Source of the DNA: Thamnaconus septentrionalis
Lineage: Eukaryota > Chordata > Actinopteri > Tetraodontiformes > Monacanthidae
Direction of reading: 5' to 3'
Length of the DNA stretch: 64,000 nucleotides
NCBI GenBank assembly: GCA_009823395.1
Contig: CM020511.1
Coordinates: 16,979,501-17,043,500, forward strand
Below are positions 47,570-59,859 of this stretch, in pieces (position 1 is the stretch's first letter; each line of letters starts with the position of its first letter). Made by a program: the position numbers and the translations under genes. The notes under the pieces were generated by a model. It worked only from the letters and a program-made list of their open reading frames with translations, was not told the DNA's origin and did no database searches.

Positions 47570-49545
47570 TGTGGGTCCGTTACACCTGGTCTACACGGTG
47601 TGTTGCGTCTCCTGGGTCGGTCACCGTTTACTGAGCGGCGACGGTGAGGCCTTGGGTAATGACGGCATCAGCGTTCTTAAAGTGAGACGTGACAACACGG
47701 GCCAATCAGTTGTGCCCTTTCATCTCGATACCCGGACAGTCATGTAAATGTGTCTAAGCCAATATTAGCGTATAACCGCCAATTAAATGTACATATTTGA
47801 ACAGCAGTCTGGTTCCCTGCTCTGCACACCTTTTTCCGCCGTTCCTCCGTCTCCCTCTCTTCCACCGCCCGCCCCTCCCCTTCCTGTTCCTCCCTCTGTC
47901 TGCAGTGTGGTATCATTAGCTGCATTTCTGCATTATCTGCAGCCATCTAGTGTTGGCTTTGCGCCCTAGAAATTGCGCCGCCTCTCACTCTGCTTTTAGT
48001 CGCCCGTCGAGTGTGGATACAGCCGTTCTGGGGTTGTGTTGTAATGTAACAGCAGGTTGGTTTTAACTCAGTTAACCCGAGGAGCGACTGGGATATTTTT
48101 TATATAATTATAGAAATACTACATTTGTTGTTTGTCAAGCTCGCAAAAAGAATTTCAAACCCATTATGGAAGCGTCGGCAGGATCAGTCAGGGACACATG
48201 CTCAGCAGCGAATGTTATGGAAATGTCATGTCGGGCATTATTTTGAGGCAAAGTGTCAGTCTGTGTGTGCGTGTGTGTCTCTGTGCATGTTTGTGTTTAC
48301 GTGCGTTAAAAGGTCAGAAAGGACAAGAGAGGAAGAAAGTCAGTGAGAAATACCTGGCAGGCCGAGAGCGAAGGCTGACAGTGAAGGCAAACATTTGCCT
48401 GATGTTGTGTGCTGCTCTCTTCTACCCCCCTCCCCACACACACACACACACACACACACACGCGCGGGACCGACAGTAATAACTGCGAACACCTGGGCAG
48501 CCTCCAGGCTCTACACGCCAACCCCCTGGGGCTCTTCACCTGGGACAGGGGGCCTCGCGCAGCTTCCTTTCCCACACAAGAGCAGCCCGGGAGCAGGCAG
48601 ATTATCGCTCGTCGCCCAGGAGGGACACCGGGACCCAAATTCTGTCAGACTGTTTTACATTAATCATCAGGACGGAGTGACAGTGGGGGCGAAAATACAG
48701 ATACTTATCAGAAATGTGTCACGGCACCCGCCGACAGTGTCAAAAAGTCAACTTTTCCCAACTAGGACACTGAAAAGAGGGGGAACCTTAAAACATTTAT
48801 CGTTGTGCTTTGATCACTTCCTGGTGTTACTGTGCACAACATGCCAGGACAAATGAAACTGCGTAACAATCCCTTTTCCGACAGGTGTGCAAAAACACTA
48901 TATGTCAATGACACGCCATAACTTCGCTTTACCTTTTCCGAACTCCTATGATGTCTAGAGCAAATATTCTCAACACTGCCTCTCAAGGCCTCCACTCAGG
49001 AAGTACAGCTGGAAGTGCTGTGCAGGGAGCCAGCGGGGTACTTTTATCACACCGCAGGGTAAAATAGGAGGAGATCAATAGCACTTCACAGGAAGAACTA
49101 GCTTAGCTTTTAGCTTCCCAGTCTTCCCTGAGTGCAGTTTTGTTTCAGTCGTCGAGTGTCTGCGTGGGAGATAAAGACAGAACTCTGTTGAACTGTCAAG
49201 ATGGAAGAGATAAACACACACAGACACGTGGACACACACACGCACACATAGACACACACACTGTCTGCACATTTGTCATAGATTTATCCAACAAATAAAA
49301 ACCATTGTACGCCTCAGTGGTTTAAACGCAAGGTTGCCACAGCAGGATTGAACCAATCCTAACCTCAATTTAGCGCTCATGAATATCGCACTTGTCAGGA
49401 TTTGACCAAATGAGAGCTCCGGAAAAAAAAAAAAAAAAAAAAAATCACACACACTCGGGTGTGAAGACGCAGAAAATCCTCGACACCGGCGTGTTTGCTC
49501 CGCGCTGACACAAGGCATTCACGGCCAAATGAAAAAGTAATTAAA
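47570..49545. other. Gene-free stretch
   Basis: No exon supported. Contains a CA repeat at 48434-48466, interrupted CA tracts at 49212-49262, a 22-base poly-A at 49423-49444, and pyrimidine-rich sequence at 47835-47900. Confidence 0.6.
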
Positions 49546-49549
49546 TGAA

Positions 49550-50335
49550 AACACGCACTAAGCTCCGCGCTGTATTGGCTTCTGCTGTAAACACAGGGCT
49601 CTGTTAGACATTTGTAACCTAATTCTGTTATGTTTCAATTTACCAGACGCACCTTTGCAGTCCACGGGCAGGTTAAGCAAATATGAAGTGGCGTATGCTT
49701 GCCGCTGTAGGTGCACACATTTCCTGCCTAATTGCTTCTATCTGCCTATTTTCATGAGGTTTAATCCCAGACTGAAGGTAAGCCGGGCCTTGTTTATAGA
49801 GGATCTGGTAATCCGGAGCTTTAAATTCATCCAGAAGTTATTTTCATTAACGTTCAACTTCATTACAACACAGAGGCGCACGTCACACCATGACACCTCA
49901 TTATCAGCGAAAAACATCACCTTTGGACCAGAGCTGATGTTCCCTCAGCAGAGAAAACAAATCCACTGTTGTGTGTGCACTGTTTCATTAATGATTTTAC
50001 AATAATCATTTTTGGTTCTGGGAATGAAATGTACAAAATAAATGCTAGATAAGATCATAAGGCGTTTCCACAGGTAGGATTGGGTTGCTATGTGACAATG
50101 CGTCATCAGCATAGAAAGTCAGACAGGGCTAATATTTATTATTTGATTTAATTCAAATCTCTATATTCAGGTAAAAACCCTTTTTGTGCCCGACTGTAGC
50201 GCTATAGATCCCGTTCAATAAATGCATTTAAGGGCCTTAAGACAGAGAGCTGCGGCGATGAATAATAGATATGTCTGGCGAAGGATGTTATGTGTTTACA
50301 CGAGCGCAGTATTAAATGTTTAGATACCCTTTTAC
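49550..50335. promoter_or_regulatory. Candidate conserved elements
   Basis: Two unique islands, 49550-49930 (gtttcaatttaccagacg, gcctaattgcttctatctgc, tctggtaatccggagct) and 50030-50335 (gctaatatttattatttg, gatgaataatagatatgtc, gcagtattaaatgtttag). Repeat-free AT-rich sequence. Confidence 0.42.
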
Positions 50336-50769
50336 AGGAAGGAGGAAATGAGGGACCACCAACGTTTCACGACAAGGTCTTATGGGTCAGAAAAATCCAA
50401 AATAGACAGAGCCCAGCACCCGGCTTCCAGACGTGACGTAGGCCAACGAAGAATGCGTGAAAGTCCTTGACGCAATTTAGCTTAAACCTGTAGCCTGGCA
50501 GACGCGTGATGTTTCCAAAGTACCAATTAGAATCATGTTGTGTTTAAGAGAGAGGGTGAAAGATTGACAGTAGAATTTTGCCTTTGATGGCTTGGAAATT
50601 TGATTGGTTATCCAACAAATGTGATGCTTAAAATGGTAACATTTAATGTATGTTTACTTCTAGCAATAGAAAAGGCTTTATTCTAAGTGCCTAGGTGTTC
50701 CTTCACTCTTCTCTTGCTCGCAGCTCTGCAGCAGCAGCACTTGTGTTTCTTCCATGGTGTCGGCGGCTC

Positions 50770-50970
50770 TGTGGTGGCAGGGTGATAAATGTAATTTAAA
50801 TTAATAACCGCTACTAAATAACTCCTAGGCTGGTAAACCATGCATTCATCAGATACCGACAGCCAATATCCTGTGATTCATGGCGGCCCTTACCATGTGA
50901 AGGATGCCAACAAAAATTGTTTTTACTTTTTAATAAAGCGTACCAGTCACTAATCCTCTCATTTGTCAGC
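50770..50970. promoter_or_regulatory. Candidate conserved element
   Basis: Unique island with gtaatttaaattaataaccg and tagctaataaataac-like AT words, then accatgcattcatcagatac and gttttactttttaataaagc. Confidence 0.4.
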
Positions 50971-51184
50971 GGAAGGCAGTTGGTTTGGAGCGAGCCGGTG
51001 TGAAATGGTGTGCCGGGGCCACGGTGATGAAGAGGAATGGGGAAGGCGTAGAGATGTTGGCGGTGCAGAAGGGCAACTTTGTCCGGCAACCTTTCCTTTC
51101 CGGCCAGTCAGGAGTGCAGGTATATTGAGGATGTTCTGTGTGTAAATTTTCTGCAACATGTAAAAGCTCAGAGGTTCTTGAGGA

Positions 51185-51335
51185 ACCACTTTCCGCTAAA
51201 TGAAGGGATGCAGATTTTTATTTTTATCTTCCTACACACCAGTTTTTTCTTCAGAATGGTTGTTATACTTTTTCTCTTTGATTACTTTACTATTCCGTCT
51301 CCTCCTTCGTCCAAACATCTGATATTAACAAGCCA
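51185..51335 (-). mobile_element. Dispersed repeat with Myb/SANT-like fragment, copy C
   Basis: Reverse strand carries gtttggacgaaggaggagac and aatcaaagagaaaaagtata, matching copies A (13897-13975) and B (34040-34110). Only about 100 bases remain alignable. No intact frame. Confidence 0.5.
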
Positions 51336-51429
51336 CGCACTGATGAATCCGATGACTTTGTCATCCAAAAATCTGTCCGACACTTTTTGTTGTAGCACCT
51401 GTGTGTTCTTTTGCCGACGACCGCCGCTG

Positions 51430-51680
51430 CAGGATAAAGCCGTCATTGCGCGGCGCAGTGATTAAAGAGTGTCTCGACCTTGTATCCTTGAGATAAGCCC
51501 CCCGAAAATTCCATAAACAAACCAGGCCCGGCTCTGTTAATTTAGCCCTCCAGTCGGAGGCGCGGTGGCGGCCGTGGATGATTCCCCTTGTGTACGGGCC
51601 ACTGTTAAGCCTCCAGAGCCTCTAACAGTCAATCCATTAACCTTAGCTTTTAGCGGCCGCCTCATGTCACTACCTCCTGA
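51430..51680. promoter_or_regulatory. Candidate conserved element
   Basis: Unique sequence with gcagtgattaaagagtgtc, tgttaatttagccctcc and caatccattaaccttagc. Retains CpGs. Followed by low-complexity CA/CG and poly-T sequence. Confidence 0.4.
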
Positions 51681-51689
51681 GTCTTGCGC

Positions 51690-52140
51690 ACACATACAAA
51701 TGCGCACGCCGCCACGTGGGCGCGCGCACGAACGCACACCGCCATCCCCCACTGCCTTGATTTTTTTTTTTTTTTTTTAATAGTTGCTAGGCAAAGACTT
51801 GAAAAGGTCAGCGCGCCTCCTCTTGACATTGACTCTGCCATTGTAATAATAAGCTCTTTTCCCTTCTTTCTTTCCTCCGACGTCAACAACAGCCTATCAC
51901 TGAGCCTCGAGCCATCCGTCCACCTTCCATATGTTGGCTGGCGATGGACGAACAGCCTCACACGCACCCACACACACACACGGCGAGACCGATGCACAAA
52001 GGCGGCGTTCAAACACACACGAACGGAGGTAAACGCTGTTGAAACACAGACACAAAGCAGGCGTGTAGATGTGCGTACGTGCGCGCACGCAAACACACAC
52101 ACACTCGTGCGTGGACATCATCCTCCCCCTGCCTAAGTGG
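51690..52140. other. Low-complexity gene-free stretch
   Basis: CG/CA-alternating sequence, a T-run at 51761-51778 and scattered CA tracts. The 146- and 150-codon opposing frames here are repeat-driven. Confidence 0.6.
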
Positions 52141-52559
52141 GTGTCAGCAGCCATCTTTAGCTAGGTAATATAAAGGCCTTCCAAAGGCAGGGGTCATGTT
52201 AAATTGTAACGCAAATGTTATTCCTCAATTATCCTTCTGGGTGGAAATGTCAACAGCTTCAGGGGGGAATCGGGCCGGGCCGGAAAGCTGTGTGTGTCTT
52301 TATGTCTGCGCTGCCTCGAGCTAAAGGGTCCAGGATTCATAACTCCACTGCTGGCTGTTTGTCCCCGGCCACTGCAATTGCAGATATTGGTGAAAGACCG
52401 ATGATGAAGTGACACCGTGGTTGAGTTAGAAATCTTCCGTTGTTTTTCCCGCTTGCAGCTCATGGGACTCATTTAACCTCCGCAATGAGAACCACTTTGT
52501 TAGAAATGATTTTCAGGCAAAAAAAGGAGAAAAAAAAAGAGAGAACAGAATGTCCCCCA

Positions 52560-52800
52560 TCCTGTGAATTCTTGTCGAGGTTGCCCAGTTGGAACCAGGG
52601 GAGTTTCTCAAGTGAATTTAATGAAAAACTCCGCTGTGATTGGCAGGTGAATGCCTTGGCTAACAAAGGCCCGCCTCACTGAGGGGTCAGGAGTGAAAAT
52701 AGCATTGGCCTTTGCCAGTGGCCCTCCCCTTGCCCGGCTCGCTGGATATTACAAGTTACCAAATTTATATTTGCAACAACAAATTGACTCCAATTGCTCT
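52560..52800. promoter_or_regulatory. Candidate conserved element
   Basis: Unique sequence with caagtgaatttaatgaaaaac, gctgtgattggcaggtgaa and ggccagtggccctcc, plus gatattacaagttaccaaat. A related-looking island precedes it at 52140-52260. Confidence 0.35.
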
Positions 52801-52989
52801 AAGTGGGGATCAGGACCCGGCTGGAAAAAATGTGCAGTGCAGCTGGCGGGATCGTTTTTTGGTTTAGCTTTTCTGTGGAAACATCAAGGTCAGGGACTGA
52901 AAGTGAAGGGGGCATGAGGACAAAAGGGGAGGACGGAGGAATAAATGCACAGATGAGCAGATCTAACTTGTGGGTTTTGTGTCCATGTC

Positions 52990-53630
52990 AAATGTAGATT
53001 TTCAGGAGTAAACTAATAAAAAAAAATCATTACTTTCATTAGTGACAGAATGTATTTTGTACTAATACATTTATTAATTGTATGCATCATCCCATTCAGT
53101 GACATTAGTCACATTAGGGGCACACTTGATGATTTTTTTTTTTCTTATTGCAGATTAATTGGAAATTATACAGTAGGATTTAATACAATTCTTCTGATTC
53201 TCTTGAATTTTTAATAGTTTAAAGTGTCACTGATTACCTCGCTTCCTACCTTGTTGTCTGTTGTAAAAAATAATAATAACTTAATTAAACAAACTGAAAA
53301 AACAGAACTAAAATACAGAGCCACATCCAGCCACACTTCAGTCTAACTTTTCTGTCAGTGTTGTCAGGCATTGTTTTCTGTCTATTTAACCCAATAAGTG
53401 ATGTTTTTCTAGCGAGATTCAGGCAAGAAGTAACAGCTTCACAATAATAAATAGTCTAAATTGATACATGGTTGTGATAAATTTTACTCCATAGACACAT
53501 TTCAACTGATTTGTTATAATCATGTATGACAGTGAATCCGTGTCGTCAGCACAGCCCAGACAGCATCTGTGAACCGTTCTCCTCACAAATAAGGCATTTT
53601 ATGCATCATTATTCTTCAAAGTTCTACTTT
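52990..53630. other. AT-rich gene-free stretch
   Basis: AT-rich sequence with short A and T runs. No recognisable gene, element or clear island. Confidence 0.6.
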
Positions 53631-53639
53631 GTCTACTAC

Positions 53640-54000
53640 ATTGTCTTCAAAGGCTGCGAGTTGAGGCCCCTTTCGAAAACAGAGGCAAGAGGAATCGCAG
53701 TTGAAAGCGCGGCGTTCCATCATAACATTCTGTAACTAATAGCGGGACGATAGTAATAATGATCGCGCCGCCGGCCGCGGCCAGACTTCTGTCAGGGACT
53801 GATTGTTCTGGGCCTTATCGTAGCCTCACTCTTTCTTATTCCGTCTTTCACACCATTTCTTTTATCACTCTCTTCTATTGTAAGCACTGTCGCCTCGTCC
53901 CCATGGCTACGGCCGATGCTATCGCCTTATCAGTGTAATAAAACTAAAGTGCCGGGCAGGAAATTGAAAGTGTATTCGTACAGGAAATAACAGTGCTCTG
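53640..54000. promoter_or_regulatory. Candidate conserved element
   Basis: Unique sequence with a GC-rich centre (ccgccggccgcggcc, 53767-53781) between AT-rich arms, including actaatagcgggacgatag, gtaataatgatcgcgcc and cgccttatcagtgtaataaa. Confidence 0.4.
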
Positions 54001-54009
54001 TCATAATCT

Positions 54010-54536
54010 ACAGTCCGAAACATGTGTTCATCCACGTATTGTCTCCTTATCTGATGGGGGAGAAAACGTTGTGGTCAGACGTCTTTTTCTTTTTTCAAAG
54101 TCTCGCTCTGTTTTGATATTCCATTGTTTTTCCTCCCTATCTGGACTCATTGTGTCTACAGTTCATAGTAGTTCTGATACAATAAGTGTTAGAAAAACTC
54201 TCTGATTCTGGATTTGCTAAGCCATCAATTATTTATGCAAAGGATACCAAATGATGTAATTGTGGTTTAAGAAAGATTGTTTTATTTATCATCAGGTGTC
54301 TGTGCTAAAAAAAAAAAAAAAAAAGTGCATTTTCATTTAGCTACTATGATTCATTTCAAAAGGTATCTCACCACTCTTTCTTATGCATATGCCAACTATG
54401 TGCAATTTCAGCTTTTAAGGCTGCACTGAATTCACTTTACTAATATGTTCTAATAATATACTTTTCCATCCAATCACAATGAAAATCACCCATCCTATTT
54501 TACTTTTCTTTTCATAAAAAGTGTACTAAAATGCTG

Positions 54537-54585
<49 letters not shown>

Positions 54586-55245
54586 GCATATATTTTGTTT
54601 ACTCATAGCAGTGTTTATGTGGTCAGGCTCAAGATATGTTTTTTATTTCTTTATTTTTGGGGGATTTTTTTTTCCAATAGGCATTTTCTATTGAGTTCAA
54701 ATGTGAATAGCAGCATGAACAAATGTAAAATAAAGTCAACTCTGGAAAACCACACAGAAAGACACAGAGGAACATTTGAGGAACAGCAGGCCTCACTGAC
54801 CTCTAAGGTCGGTGATCGTGACTCCAAAATGTTGGAAGACACTGGACGTAAAGGATTCTTTTTTTAAATAGCTAGAATGTCCAAGTCAAAGTCCTCCATT
54901 GACTGATTTATTTTGACAGTAAAACAAACCTTAAAAAAAATAAATAAATAAAAATAAAAATCGGTACAAAATCAGTAGTAATATCTGTAGAAAATATAAA
55001 GTTCCCGTCTTCCTCAAAAGCTGAAACATATCATAAGTGAAAAAACTGCGTGACCTTTAGCAGCCCAACAGTCATGAAATTATTTTTTAAATAATATTCT
55101 AAATGTGTAAATGTGTCACAGCGATAAACCTGCGAGTTTTATTTCAGAAAACCGACAAGTGAATTTTTGCTGTGCAGCGTCCCTGTGTGCTGATGGGAAG
55201 GGAGGAGAGATGGAGAGAGGTAGCTGACACAAGGCCGCCCTCTGT
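54010..55245. other. AT-rich gene-free stretch with TA repeat
   Basis: Poly-A at 54307-54324 and (TA)n at 54540-54582. Otherwise AT-rich sequence without recognised features. Confidence 0.65.
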
Positions 55246-55249
55246 CTGA

Positions 55250-55480
55250 AGCAATAAAAAACGCCCTCTACTGTACATGCTTTATTTAGAGCGCCGCCGC
55301 GTGTGTGAGTGCATGTGTGTGCGAGTGCGAGTGTGTGTTAAGCTGCTATAATAGCATTCATCACCGCGGCGAGTGGGAGGGCTGCCGTCGGCACAAAAGG
55401 GAATCCCGGCTTGATGAGCATATAATCACTAATATGATTTACTAATGAATGTAAAGTTAATCGGGGATCAAGATGCAAAG
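55250..55480. promoter_or_regulatory. Candidate conserved element
   Basis: After a TG-rich patch (55300-55338), unique sequence carries gctgctataatagcattcat, gagcatataatcactaatat and gatttactaatgaatgtaaa. Confidence 0.42.
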
Positions 55481-55729
55481 CCAGGGGGACGGTTTGACAC
55501 CCCCAATTTGCAACACGCTGAAAAGAGTTTGGGGGCGGACAGACTCTCGGGCTCCGAGTCGGAGGGCTGAGTCCTGCTTTTTGACCTGTTCGAGTCAAAT
55601 CAACAAAACCTGGGAGTAAAATCCACAATAATGGAAACACACTTTAGAAAAAAAAACACATATAATCACATTGAATGCATACGGTTTTCCCCAGCACACG
55701 GCTCTCTCCCCTCTTTTTGTCTTCCTTCC

Positions 55730-55860
55730 TCCTGGCAGTGACTCTAATTGGCTGACAGTGTGTCCGGTGGCAGCAGTGAGGTGGCGGCACACAAACGTAT
55801 GGCAAAAAGTCTCATTTGCATGGAATTAATTAAAGGCCAGCCCTCCTTTTCCAAGACAGA
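55730..55860. promoter_or_regulatory. Candidate conserved element
   Basis: Short unique island with gtgactctaattggctgac and catttgcatggaattaatta, combining octamer-like and homeodomain-like words. Confidence 0.42.
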
Positions 55861-55903
55861 CTGAAGAAACATTTTTTTCTCTCCCTTTTCTTGCAGTCTG
55901 TGT

Positions 55904-55935
<32 letters not shown>

Positions 55936-55979
55936 CACACTTTGTCTCGTTCGTGTGTGTGTGTGTGTGTGTGTGTGTC
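55904..55979. repeat. Inverted (CA)n ... (GT)n microsatellite pair
   Basis: CA tract (55904-55940) followed 11 bases later by GT tract (55952-55979). The two are reverse complements and can pair as a hairpin of more than 25 bp. Confidence 0.93.
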
Positions 55980-55999
55980 AGCTCTATCCCTCTCACTTC

Positions 56000-56480
56000 T
56001 AATTGATGTAAATGGAAGGAGTGGAGAAGGCTTGGCGAGGGCTGACCTTGTTATAACAGGGGCGGCTCACCCCAATTAATCACAAGATCCCTTCCCAGAT
56101 GCTTCAAGCTAATAAACAGCTCTTCCGAATAAAAAAAAAAGAAAAAGGAAAAAAAAAAAAAAAAAAGGTGCCGGCAGTGGTACAGCCACTCCGATGATTG
56201 CGCTACCTGCTCAGGACTTACGGGCCCCGTTGAGAATAAAGAGGCGGGCGGAGGCTGCGGAGGGGAGCCGGGCTGAGTGGAGTTAGTTAAAGGATCCCGC
56301 CGAGTGGAGAATCCTCCACCCTCCTTCCTCTTCAGCCGTTTGAGCTTCTCGCTGCAATTTGCATGTCAAATTACCCTTGGAGTGAGACGCCCTTAATGAG
56401 TCCCCCTTTTCTTGTGTAAATACTCATTTTCCGACCATTTCCTACCCTGTAATACTTACTGGGGGATTTGGAGGGGATTA
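56000..56480. promoter_or_regulatory. Candidate conserved elements around a poly-A tract
   Basis: Unique sequence on both sides of an A-rich tract (56131-56166): gaccttgttataacagg and ccccaattaatcacaagatc to the left, gcatgtcaaattacccttgg and ctgtaatacttactggggga to the right. Confidence 0.38.
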
Positions 56481-56757
56481 TGGCAGTAAAATTATTTCAC
56501 ACATTTTAAAAGGATTATTTTTAACAATGTGGGATGTGTCCTCGGCACGCTATGATTCCTTCTCTTTCTTTCTGTCTTTCTTTTTATTTATTTTTTCTAC
56601 CAAAGGGCCAGACAATTGATTATACTGAATGCAGCACACAACAAACATGAGGGGACTGGAGCGCGTTGCTGCCGTAATTACTTTCAGCGCCGCGCGTCCC
56701 GTTGTGACATTTAAAAGGGGGAAGCAGTAACAGTGATGAGGGGCGCTAAGTTGTGTG

Positions 56758-56777
56758 GCACACACACACACACACAC

Positions 56778-56810
<33 letters not shown>

Positions 56811-56811
56811 G
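56758..56811. repeat. Compound (CA)(CT)(CA) microsatellite
   Basis: CA, CT and CA tracts in direct succession. Confidence 0.94.
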
Positions 56812-56819
56812 AGTCCCTC

Positions 56820-58080
56820 TGTGTCCGGGCAGCTGCTAAACATGCGAGCACGCCTCGATATTTTCTCCAAATGTTTTCAAAGTTTAATATCTGTGACTGT
56901 TGCACAGGCAAGGCAGCTGTCGTTTGACTGAAACATGCCATTTTGTGGCACAGGGCTTGGCCTTTTTTTTAATTTTTTTTCCTTTAATTCTGCCACTGCT
57001 GCAAGAGGGAAAAAAGGGGGAAATCACTGTATACCAACTAGCAGGCCTGGTGGTGTTGCTTCAGCATTAACGGCAGCTGTGAATTGTTTTCATTCAATAT
57101 GTAAATTGACGACACTGTCGCAGATACACGCGGCGTCCCTGACGGCTGCTTCTGTTCTCCGCTGCGGGACAGTGTCCTGCTCATGTGGAGACTGCTGACT
57201 CACATGAAGAGGTGCGTCCGCTCCTAAAGAAGTCAAAGAAATAATCATAATTGATTTGAAAAGACTTGCACATATACAGCATAGGGAAAGCAGGGACCGG
57301 GAAGGATTGTGGACGAGGGATTGTTGGTGATATGGAAGCAGATGGGAAGTGAAAGGGAGAGTCAACATCCTGGCCGCCATCCCAGGATACACCAGCTGTT
57401 GCTGTAACTTTACCCCACGCGCCCCCTCCAGCGCCCCCTTGTTTTTCAGCGCTTGTTTATTCTCAGTCTTTAGGCGGCGAGGAGTAAAGGATGGCGACAG
57501 CTTCCTGTCCTCCGCACCGTCCCACGTCTGAGAGCAGGGAGAACACCGCCCCCGTTCCACACGCAGCTTCTTCAAATATTGAGCAACGCTTGTTCATCTA
57601 AAAATAGAAGCTTATTTTTAAGTGTATTCCACTACGAATATACTACTATACTGCCACTATTGTGTGGCATTGTATTGATTGCATTGATCCAGTATTTTTG
57701 GCTACTCTTCGGACACTTTTTTTTTTTGGCAATTTTTCATTTTCTTAGTAGTTGTGTAGCCCAGGTTAAAAGGTTTTCAACATTCATAGTAATTTAACCC
57801 GCTTTACCACACAGTGAAATACATGCATTTGAAACTTTTTTAACCGCTTTATTAAATCGGAATAATTCCTTTATTTATGTTTCTATACTTATGTATTTAT
57901 GAACAGTTTTTTTTTTTTTCTTTTTTTCAATTGACTCTTTATTGTTGTCCTTCTTTTATTGTTGTCCTGCCTTTGCTGGCATTACTTTTTAAACACAACG
58001 AGCATTGGTTTGTTTCAGTGACCTCCTCATTACTGAGGCTGTGGAAAAAAAAAAACTTTTTGTCTTTGTTTCAATAAAGT
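56820..58080. other. Gene-free stretch
   Basis: A possible island at 57060-57130 (tgaattgttttcattcaat). Otherwise mixed then AT-rich sequence. A 161-codon minus-strand frame (57090-57575) lacks any recognisable domain and is not called. Confidence 0.6.
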
Positions 58081-58249
58081 TAAACAGTATGTTTAGTTGA
58101 CTCAAACAAGAAAAAAGAAAGAAAAGAAAAGAAAAAACCTTTTGAATTCCCTGCTTTTAATCTCTGGGTTTTTTTTCTTCCTTTTTTTAACTTTTCAGTG
58201 CGTCCTAATGAGAAAAGGGAAAAAAAACAAAACAAACTCCCTTCCTTGG

Positions 58250-58700
58250 TCTGCTGAGCGCCACGTCGCATGCGAAAGAAACAGCAAACAAACAAGGAGG
58301 AGCAAATGAAAGACAAGTGGGCCGACATCGGGGAAACCAAAGGAGCGGCTGCAAAATTAATGAAGCGGCGTAAACGAAGTGGATCGGCGCCATTTGCGAG
58401 TGACGCACGTGCTCGCTCGCGAAGGGCACGAAAGGTCTCGCGATTGGAGCAAAAAAAAGCTGACGTGGGTTCAGGCGCCGCGTCTCTCGCTCTCCTCTTC
58501 CTCCCCCACCTTCTTCCTCCACTCCTCTTCCTCCTGCGTGTCACATCAAAGTCTGAGGCCTCGTTGGCTTGACTTACACCTCATCCAATTAGTCAGCGGT
58601 ATCTCGGCGGCCGCGGAGAATAGTGCCCATCTTTCCGAGGCTGCGCCGTCACTCGATCCCAGGTAACTCAATAGCTGAGGCTGCGGACACGCACGCGCAC
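58250..58700. other. CpG-rich, CpG-island-like segment
   Basis: High density of CpG (for example ggatcggcgccatttgcgag and cgtgctcgctcgcgaagg) in otherwise AT-rich DNA. No exon with a recognisable family, and no TATA box. Could be an unannotated non-coding promoter or a GC-rich enhancer. Confidence 0.35.
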
Positions 58701-58909
58701 GCACACACACACACACGCACACACGCAGGTATTAAACAAGCGTGCGCAAACACCTGACACCGGGGCCTCGTGGTGTAATGATAAAACGGAGCGGAGAAAG
58801 GAGTCGAGCCACAGACGTCAACAGCATTAGCAAAACAAAAGGGAGCTGAGAGGAAGGCACCCCGGGAGGGCGGAGGGGAGGGAAAAAAAAAAAAAAGACG
58901 GCCAGGTAG

Positions 58910-59100
58910 AAAATTGATGGCTGGCAATGCGGCGAGCATTGTAACGAAATGAATTTGTCCCCCTTTTTGTCCGGAACAAAAGAGCTAATTGAAGCCGAGG
59001 CCTCCTGTTCCTTGTCTGCTGCTCCTTCCTGGCATGTTAAGTACGCTGTAAGATATAGTGATTCCCACTCGGCCTGAATTATTTACACCAGGCGAGGAGC
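58910..59100. promoter_or_regulatory. Candidate conserved element
   Basis: Unique sequence with gtaacgaaatgaatttgtcc, aagagctaattgaagccg and gcctgaattatttacaccag. Confidence 0.38.
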
Positions 59101-59133
59101 AACAGCTCGACGAGAGCAAGGTGTGTGTCTGTG

Positions 59134-59163
59134 CGCGTGTGTGTGTGTGTGTGTGTGTGTGTC
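59134..59163. repeat. (GT)n microsatellite
   Basis: About 14 GT units preceded by GCGC. Confidence 0.93.
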
Positions 59164-59513
59164 GTCGCTGCAGCAGCAGAGGAGGACAGAGGGCCGTTTG
59201 AAGTGTCGCGGTGCCATATGAAGAAAACAACGTCCAGGTCTTTCCTGATTTGCTGTTCTCAGCTCTCGTGGAGACGCCTCGCGTGATGAGAAAAACAAAA
59301 CCTATTGCGCTCCAGGAAACAGCTTAGTTGGCCCTGTGTTTGCAGACTTCTTTAGAAGCGCTCAGTTTTAGCTACTGCGAAACTAAATGCTTGTTTGGAC
59401 CTCTGATATGTTTTTTAAATGGGGAAAAAAACACTCGTAGAAACAATCCAGATTCAGAAGATGGAATTTGCCCCCTGCTGAGACTGTTGATACTAATCTG
59501 TTCGAGGCCTCAA

Positions 59514-59534
59514 TGCCCTTTGTGACATCACAAA
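59514..59534. repeat. Palindrome TTTGTGACATCACAAA with shared flank
   Basis: The 16-base word at 59519-59534 has 7-bp complementary arms around CA. Its 19-base left context (tgccctttgtgacatcaca) recurs exactly at 37442-37460. It contains a CRE/AP-1-like TGACATCA. Confidence 0.8.
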
Positions 59535-59554
59535 ATGCTGGTTTCCATTAATGC

Positions 59555-59617
59555 GGCACTTCCTGCTATTAAACTGGCACTTCCTGCTTTTAGGTCGGCA
59601 CTCCCTGCCTCTTTTCT
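59555..59617 (+). repeat. Three 21-bp tandem units with ETS-like cores
   Basis: Units start at 59555, 59576 and 59597. The first two share GGCACTTCCTGC; the third reads GGCACTCCCTGC. CTTCC is the complement of the ETS-core GGAAG. Exact 21-base spacing places the sites on one face of the helix. Confidence 0.75.
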
Positions 59618-59859
59618 GAACGTTCACTGACAGGATCGACACATATTATTGTTTTTTTTACTTCTGTATAACACGCAACCTTTAAAGTTCCCACTATAAA
59701 ATGTTTTGCCGCCGTTCCCACCATGACGACGTGCGTCTTCACTTTTTTCCACTTTATTTTTAACATCACAGCGACTCTCCAACCGCCGTGACACGGCGTT
59801 TTATGTCGCGGCTTGCGAGGACATCTCGGGTCCCCCGCCGCCGCCCGCCGCCGCCACCG

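Noticed and set aside
49285..49350. Possible tRNA gene or tRNA-derived repeat
   Set aside because: Box-like words are present but no cloverleaf can be drawn; stems do not pair.
57090..57575. 161-codon frame on the minus strand
   Set aside because: Not repeat-driven, but no family resemblance, promoter or poly(A) signal. Expected by chance in 64 kb.
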